A DNA stretch of 64,000 nt, from NCBI RefSeq assembly GCF_021869535.1, contig NW_026262668.1:70763558-70827557 (forward strand). Direction: 5' to 3'. The translations under genes and the position numbers were made by a program. The stretch comes from Mytilus californianus (taxonomy: Eukaryota; Mollusca; Bivalvia; Mytilida; Mytilidae). Under the pieces are notes generated by a model that saw only the letters and a list, made by a program, of their open reading frames with translations, was not told where the DNA came from and searched no databases. Numbering within the stretch: the stretch's first letter is position 1; each line of letters starts with the position of its first letter. This document shows positions 58,325 to 64,000 of the stretch, one piece after another.

Positions 58325-59151
58325 AAATTCCTTCCCGGCCAGAACGGCAAACAACTAATGTGTCGGGTACATAGCGGAGATCATCGGGTTGACGACCGTC
58401 CGTACCCGCCCTGGTTGCGGCGTATATATGAAATCTTGGAATCCCCAGGCGTCAAATGCAACTTCATATCATGGGAGCAGTGGAGACCAGATCTTCACTA
58501 CTGGGATAGTAAAGGAGGGTAGTAAAATGCGGGCACGCTGCTACCTGTCCGATCTCCCACGAATAGTCAGTTGGTAAAGCGACATAGTGGCTGCACGACT
58601 CTACGCTGCCGGCTACGGTCAGCCAAGACAGTCCGGGTACAAAACATTGGTCCAGAGACACAGGCAAAAATGAGTCGCACGGTACTAGCGTTGGTATCAT
58701 CGCATCTGACACGGCTCGCAAAAATCGCCCCGGTCTCAACCGGGAAACGGCCGGCGCATGGTAAAAACAATGGAGAGGCGGAAAGGAAAAAAGAAAAAAT
58801 ACTACACGCCGCGCCGGCACGACGGAGGAGGGCGAGGATGGAGATAGAGCTTGGTGGTGTCGGTTGCGTCACACTTTTTGGCTTTCTTTCTTCGTCCGAA
58901 CGAAAGACTTGTTTTCTCGGACGGAGAAAAACGTCGAAATGAACGAACCTCAACCAGACGGGACAAACGACGGAAAAAAAACAAAATGCATAAAAGCGGA
59001 CACGGCAGGCTGGTGGCGAGGTACAACGATGAATGGGGACGGTAGGGTAACGCGCGGCCCGAACTTTCCCCCTTCAATGTCCACGGCACCTTGGCTTTCG
59101 GCCGAAACCGATACGGGACAAACCAAAGAAAAAAAACGGTTGCGGGTACTT
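58325..59151 (+). other. GC-rich rDNA external transcribed spacer / upstream region
   Basis: Base composition changes abruptly from AT-rich to GC- and CpG-rich near 58325 and stays so up to the 18S-like start. Position directly before the 18S 5' end makes it the 5' external spacer, perhaps with part of the intergenic spacer. Several overlapping open frames on both strands here are products of high GC and not genes. No promoter can be pinpointed. Confidence 0.6.
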
Positions 59152-60793
59152 ATCTGGTTGATCCTGCCAGGAGCCATATGCTTGTCTCAAAGATTAGCGG
59201 AAAGAGCGGAAAGAGCGCGTTTATTAGATCAAAACCAGTCGGGTTCGCAGGTGCCCGTCGGATTGGTGAGACTGGACAATTTTGTGCTGATCGCACGGCC
59301 TCGCGCCGGCGACGTATCTTTCAAATGTCTGCCCTATTAACTTTCAATGGTACGTGATATGCCTACCATGGTTGTCACGGGTAACGGGGAATCAAGGTTC
59401 GATTCGGGAGAGGGAGCATGAGAAACGGCTACCATATCCATGGAAGGCAGCAGTCGCGCAAATTACCCATTCCTGGCACGGGGAGGTAGTGACGAAAAAT
59501 AACAATACGGGACTCTTTCGAAGCCCCGTAATTGGAATGAGTATACTTTAAACCCTTTGACGAGGATCTATTGAAGGGCAAGTCTGGTGCCAGCAGTCGC
59601 GGTAATTCTAGCTCCAATAGCGTATATTTAAGTTGTTGCAGTTAAAAAGTTTGTAGTTGGATCTAGGGTCCAGGCTTGCGGTCCGACGCCTATCGGTTAC
59701 TGCTCGTCCTGACTTACCTCCCGGTTTTCGCCCTTGGTGCTCTTGACTGAGTGTCTCGGGTGGCCGGAACATTTACTTTGAAAAAATTAGAGTGTTCAAA
59801 GCAATCACTATAATTTGCTGCTTTTTGGAGATCGAGGTAATGATTAAGAGGAACTGACGGGGGCATTCGTATTACGGTGTAAGAGGTGAAATTCTTGGAT
59901 TGCCATAAGACGAATTACTGCGAAAGCATTTGCCAAGCATGTTTTCGTTAGTCAAGAAAGAAAGTCAGGTTCGAAGACGATCAGATACCGTCGTAGCTCT
60001 GACCATAAACGATGCAAAATAGCGATCCTCCGGAGTTGCTTCAATGACTCGGCAGGCGCCCCAAGAAACCAAAGTTATTTTTGGGTTCTGGAAGAAGTAT
60101 GGTTGCAAAGCTGAAACTTAAAGGAATTGACGAAAGGGCACCACCAGGAGTGTAACCTGCGGCTTAATTTGACTCAACATGGGAAAACTCACCCGGCCCG
60201 GACACTGTAAGGGTTGACAGATTGAGAGCTCTTTCTTGATTCGGTGGGTGGTGGTGCATGGCCGTTCTTAGTTGGTGGATTGATGTGTCTGGTTAATTCC
60301 GACAACGAATGAGACCCTAGCCTACTAAATAAATCGTCGATCCCCATTTGCGTCGGCGCAACTTCTTAGAGGGACAACTGGGGTTTAGCCACACGACATT
60401 GAGCAATAGCAGGCCTGTGATACCCTTAGATGTTCGGGGCAGCACGCGCGCTACACTGAAGGAATCAGCGTGTCTCTGCCCTTGCCTGCTGGAAAGGTCG
60501 GGTAACCCGTTGAACCGCCTTCGTGCTAGGAATTGGGGCTTGTTATTCTTCCCCATGAACGAGGAATTCCAAGTAAGCGCGAGTCGTGAGCTCGCGTTGA
60601 TTACGTCCCCGCCCTTTGTACACACCGCTTGCGCTACTACCGATTGGCCGTTTTAGTGAGTGCCTCGGATTGGACCCGGAAATGGTTGGCAACAACCGTA
60701 CCGATGTGCCGAAAAGACGCGCAAACTTGAACGCCTAGAGGAAGTTAAAGTCGTAACAAGATTTCCGTAGGTGAACCTGTGGAAGGATAATTA
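59152..60793 (+). pseudogene. 18S rRNA pseudogene (rDNA orphon)
   Basis: Recognisable from the 5' end (tatctggttgatcctgccag) to the 3' end (gtgaacctgtggaagga). Length about 1642 nt against roughly 1800 usual for bivalve 18S. After 'tctcaaagatta' (59195) the sequence jumps to the 'gcgcgtttattaga' region, so about 150-180 nt of the 5' domain are missing. Near-universal sites are changed. The 530 loop reads GCCAGCAGTCGCGG (C to T). The region usually reading GACGGAAGGGCACC is GACGAAAGGGCACC. The decoding-site strand after GTACACACCGC is TTGCGCTACT instead of CCGTCGCTACT. Many changes are C-to-T or G-to-A, as expected for methylated CpG decay. It is therefore not a working rRNA gene, although an assembly of a damaged repeat-array edge cannot be excluded. 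Confidence 0.85.
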
Positions 60794-60990
60794 CCGCTAT
60801 AATAAAGCGCTAAAAAAATTTCTGATGGTCCTGGTAGAACATTTCCATGAGGTGAAAATTACTCCCCTCGATGAATTTTTCCCCCCTGGTGCATCGCAAA
60901 GACCCGCGGTCGCCCGCTAAAACATCTTGCAATGGTCCTCGTAGAAAAATTCTTGGATGCGAAAATTTTTCCCGATGAAAAAAGGATACA
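60794..60990 (+). other. Truncated ITS1 of the rDNA orphon
   Basis: Directly follows the 18S 3' end. It contains two related segments ('ggtcctggtagaacatt' and 'ggtcctcgtagaaaaatt', each followed by '...gaaaattt/act...cccg/cct'), as ITS1 often has internal duplications. Sequence reverts to AT-rich genomic DNA at about 60985-61000. No 5.8S or 28S follows. Confidence 0.6.
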
Positions 60991-61585
60991 TATAGGACAG
61001 TTTGTTTGAAAAAGGTTCAATCAACAGAAGTGTTAGTCCCCAGTCCGTACCATATCAACTTATCAAATCTTTAGAAATGTAGAAAGTTTGACACCACTGT
61101 TTCGTGACAATTCAGATGCAAGAATATCATAGTTCTTCCCGAAACGAAAGAAAATCAAAACTTCTCCGTGTTGGATAATGTTACTGTGTTAACGCAAGGG
61201 GCTTTTACGTCTGGTGTATTTGTATATGGCATATACTTCTACTTGTCTTTTTGTAAGCGTATACTATAAATCAGAAAATCAGTGTCGTTTACGTCAGGAG
61301 ACGTTAGCTTCTGAATACCAATTTTCATACTTTTATTTAGTAAAAAAATAGTTGACAATCTTCCATCTTATTATTCCTACAGGTATTAGGGTAATAGATA
61401 AAAGCAAAACAATAAAGAAACAAATTCTTTGATATTGCCAATTTGGGCGGTGTTGTACAAAGGTTGATAAAAACATAAGTGTGTAAATAATTACCAAAAA
61501 ATGAAGAAACACACTAAAAAGTGCTTACAATCATTATTTTTGTCTTTAAGTACAGTAAAAAAATGGAAGATGCAGATCTCATTAT

Positions 61586-62402
61586 CTAAGAATTGAATGC
61601 TTCTTTTTCGAAATTTTATTGGGTTGTAAAAGCGTTGACCGAAGCACATTTACCGCGCTTCATACTAATAATAATTATGCGTACGATCAACGATTATACA
61701 ACCCTATAAAGTTTTAGAAAGAAGCATTCAAGTTCTTATGATTACATCTTATGCTATAACCGTAAAATTACGACTTATGTCAATTTTTTTCGTTTGTTCT
61801 CCTATGCATTGTTGTTACATTGTCTCGAAAGCACGAGCTGTCATGAATGTTGAATTATATTAATCTAATTTTGGAATGTCTCTCGATTGTTGTCAGCCAA
61901 TGAAAAGTATGGATTCTTATGAAACCTACATGAAATGTAATTACATGCTGTTGATATGTTCGAGGTAAACGTATAAACATGTTTACAATAATCATATTTC
62001 GCATATTTGATATAACTAACTTGATTTAATAAGGATTGATCTTAAACAGCTGTAATTACATTACATGTATATTTCATTAGAATCTGTAGTTTTGATTGGC
62101 TAACAACAATCGCAATGCACTGAGGTATCAAATTTTATTTCCGTATAAAACAACAGCTTTGACTGCACGCGCTATCCGTGATAATTTGTATAAAAAAAAA
62201 CAATGTATAGAAAAACAAACGAAACGCTTAAAATAACTCTTAATTTCATGGTTGTAGCATTAAAATGTAATTAAAAGAATTGAATAGGGTTGTAAAATCG
62301 TTGATCATGCGCTCATTCTTAGTATCAAGCGCATACAAAATGTGCTTCGGCCAACCTTTTACACTCCAATAAAATAATAAATAGAAGCGTTCATTCCTTA
62401 AG
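61586..62402. mobile_element. Large palindromic (foldback) element with nested palindromes
   Basis: The left half (61586 to about 61990) and the reverse complement of the right half (about 62030-62402) align along their length: 'gaatgcttct', 'ttttattgg-gtgtaaaa', 'ccgaagcacattt', 'gatcaacgattttacaaccct', 'gattgttgtcagccaat' and 'gtaattacat'. Each arm also contains its own smaller palindrome built on 'gttgtaaaagcgttgac' (61630-61710 and 62285-62370). No coding capacity; a MITE/foldback type is likely. Confidence 0.7.
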
Positions 62403-62812
62403 TATACCATGTTATGTCCGATTCAATTTTTTAGTACATGCTATGGAATTTTTGTTTTTAAATACATGGATCTTCAACAAACACCAACCAAAGAAATTTG
62501 GATTTACCTGCTAGACTTACATTTGGAAATTTATTTTCAATTTTATCTAAAAATTTAACATCTATAATATTTTTGTTTTGGAACATTCCAGAAGGAAATG
62601 ATCTCATCCTATAGCTGATTTACACAAATTACAAATCGGCTGGCTTACTCTTATAATAATTCTTTCACATCCCATGTTCATCTTCTGTGGTTATATGTAA
62701 CCCAGGTGAGAAGATCTTCATATGAAAGTTTGTTATTGAACAGTCTGTAGTTGTAAGTTTATTTTTTCAAGACATATTTGTATAATCGTTGACGCTGGAC
62801 GTTAAGCACCCA

Positions 62813-62859
<47 letters not shown>

Positions 62860-64000
62860 ATAATCGTTAAAAAGGTCACTAGTCCAAACATTTACATATT
62901 GTTTGCGTAAAATTTTATATGAATAAATTAACCTTTTTGATTTTTTTTAAAGCTAATATTAAATTGTACTTTACTGAAAATAATTCACAATACTTATGAT
63001 ATTGCTGTACGAGCATGATGACTTATTTTCAGATTGAAATAACTTTTAAGTATTATATGCTTCAGTAACTAGACATTAAGTCTTTTGTTTTGTAATGTGA
63101 GCCTAGAAACATTTGATCACATTCACAAACATTCCTATAGTAAAGGGAATTTACTAATATCTTCTAAAATGGCAAGTTTGTAGACATGTTTACAAACTTC
63201 CAAGATATATTTGCAAATTTAATACGCTTTTTTTTTCTGCAAGAAATTTGTTACAACTATTTTTAAAGTTTTTAACTTATTGCCTTTTGGTTTTTTCTTC
63301 TAAGGATGAGCCCTCATTTCACGTCAATATAAAATGACCGGTTTAATGGTGTGGTCAAAAACATGTAATTGAGTTGTCACCTTAGGTTTATGGTGCTAAA
63401 AGCTATTCCGTATTTTGAAATAGGCCTCCAATCCCTTTCCACATAATATTTGTTTAACAACTGCGAAGCTACCAGAATTGCTAAAAGTTACAACAATGTA
63501 CTCCAAGGTAAATTTTTTTTTACTAAAACATTAACAATCATCTTGTTATCTATTGTAAATGAAACGGGATTACGTCTACCAGTATAATAAAATGTTCCTC
63601 ATTTAGCTTTGTATACATTTATTTCAAGTCCCCACACTTAACAGTAGTCTATTCTATATTAACACTGTTAAAGCTCACTATGCATTTCAGATATCAGAAC
63701 AAGATCAACTGCATACAAGAGAGAGTTAAGTTTGAAATTGTTTAAATTCATTTGATGACAACTACTTGAAAAATATCATTAACAAGTATTGTAAATAAAT
63801 CAGGACTCAAACTACCTTTCCAATATGAGAAAAGAAGCTATTACTTATACTAAATTATGCTAAATGGGTCTACTTAAACCCAAGGGTCATTGTTTATGCA
63901 AATATCTTATTCAAATTAAATATTTTATCAATGATGCCTTTTTTTTAATTTGACAAATAGTTCTCTATGTCAACAAAGCAAGAATACAAGCGTTTGGTAA
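62403..64000. other. Intergenic, nothing recognised apart from the ATC tract
   Basis: AT-rich, no coding pattern. Confidence 0.5.
62810..62860. repeat. (ATC)n microsatellite with SINE-tail-like lead
   Basis: Preceded by 'gctggacgttaagcaccc', similar to 3' ends of mollusc SINEs; about 15 ATC units. Confidence 0.85.

Noticed and set aside
58389..60656. Many overlapping open frames on both strands
   Set aside because: All lie in the GC-rich rDNA spacer and 18S pseudogene; they follow from base composition.
59152..60793. Functional but divergent 18S rRNA gene
   Set aside because: Loss of part of the 5' domain and changes in the 530 loop and decoding region are incompatible with function.

Overview
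The window looks like nuclear DNA of a marine bivalve, most likely a mussel (Mytilus type). It is AT-rich and intron-bearing. Most of it is made of dispersed repeats that I recognise as typical of mussel genomes: a family around 'gagacaactctccacc', tRNA-headed SINEs, tandem-core elements with terminal hairpins, and a decayed reverse-transcriptase element. There is no sign of bacterial or organellar organisation. The assignment rests on repeat recognition and the rDNA fragment, not on a search.

Only two protein genes can be supported. (1) A nine-exon gene on the + strand runs from 11805 to 24012. Every junction fits GT/AG with consistent phases, and the joined CDS is 1518 nt (505 codons plus stop). 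The protein has a proline-rich N-terminus with a PPxY motif, a body that reads as four diverged repeats of one helix-strand unit, and a C-terminal CCSIS that fits a farnesylation (CaaX) signal. I cannot name the family; it is the best candidate for something undescribed. (2) A single-exon class A G-protein-coupled receptor lies on the - strand at 47434-48369. It lacks the arginine of DRY (DHY instead) and has no NPxxY.

Layout: 1-1362 is an end fragment of a tandem-core element. 1376-11760 holds dispersed repeats, several TIR/hairpin elements, an array of TTCC-N3/4-GGAA palindromes (6043-6188) and a dead RT element (6540-8230, - strand). 11805-24012 is the nine-exon gene; its introns 4, 5, 6 and 8 carry nested repeats. 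24013-36375 is intergenic and repeat-filled, including an 809-bp TIR element. 36376-36843 is a foldback element with a 17-bp perfect TIR and a TGTAAC duplication. 38010-39615 is a 54-bp minisatellite that apparently grew from one segment of a dispersed repeat. 47434-48369 is the receptor. 52769-53620 is a SINE interrupted by another repeat. 58325-60990 is a piece of a ribosomal DNA unit (external spacer, internally deleted and mutated 18S, truncated ITS1), i.e. an rDNA orphon. It is followed at 61586-62402 by a large palindrome whose arms each contain a smaller palindrome.

The two genes show no evident functional link. The rest of the window is mainly a record of repeated insertion, nesting and decay.
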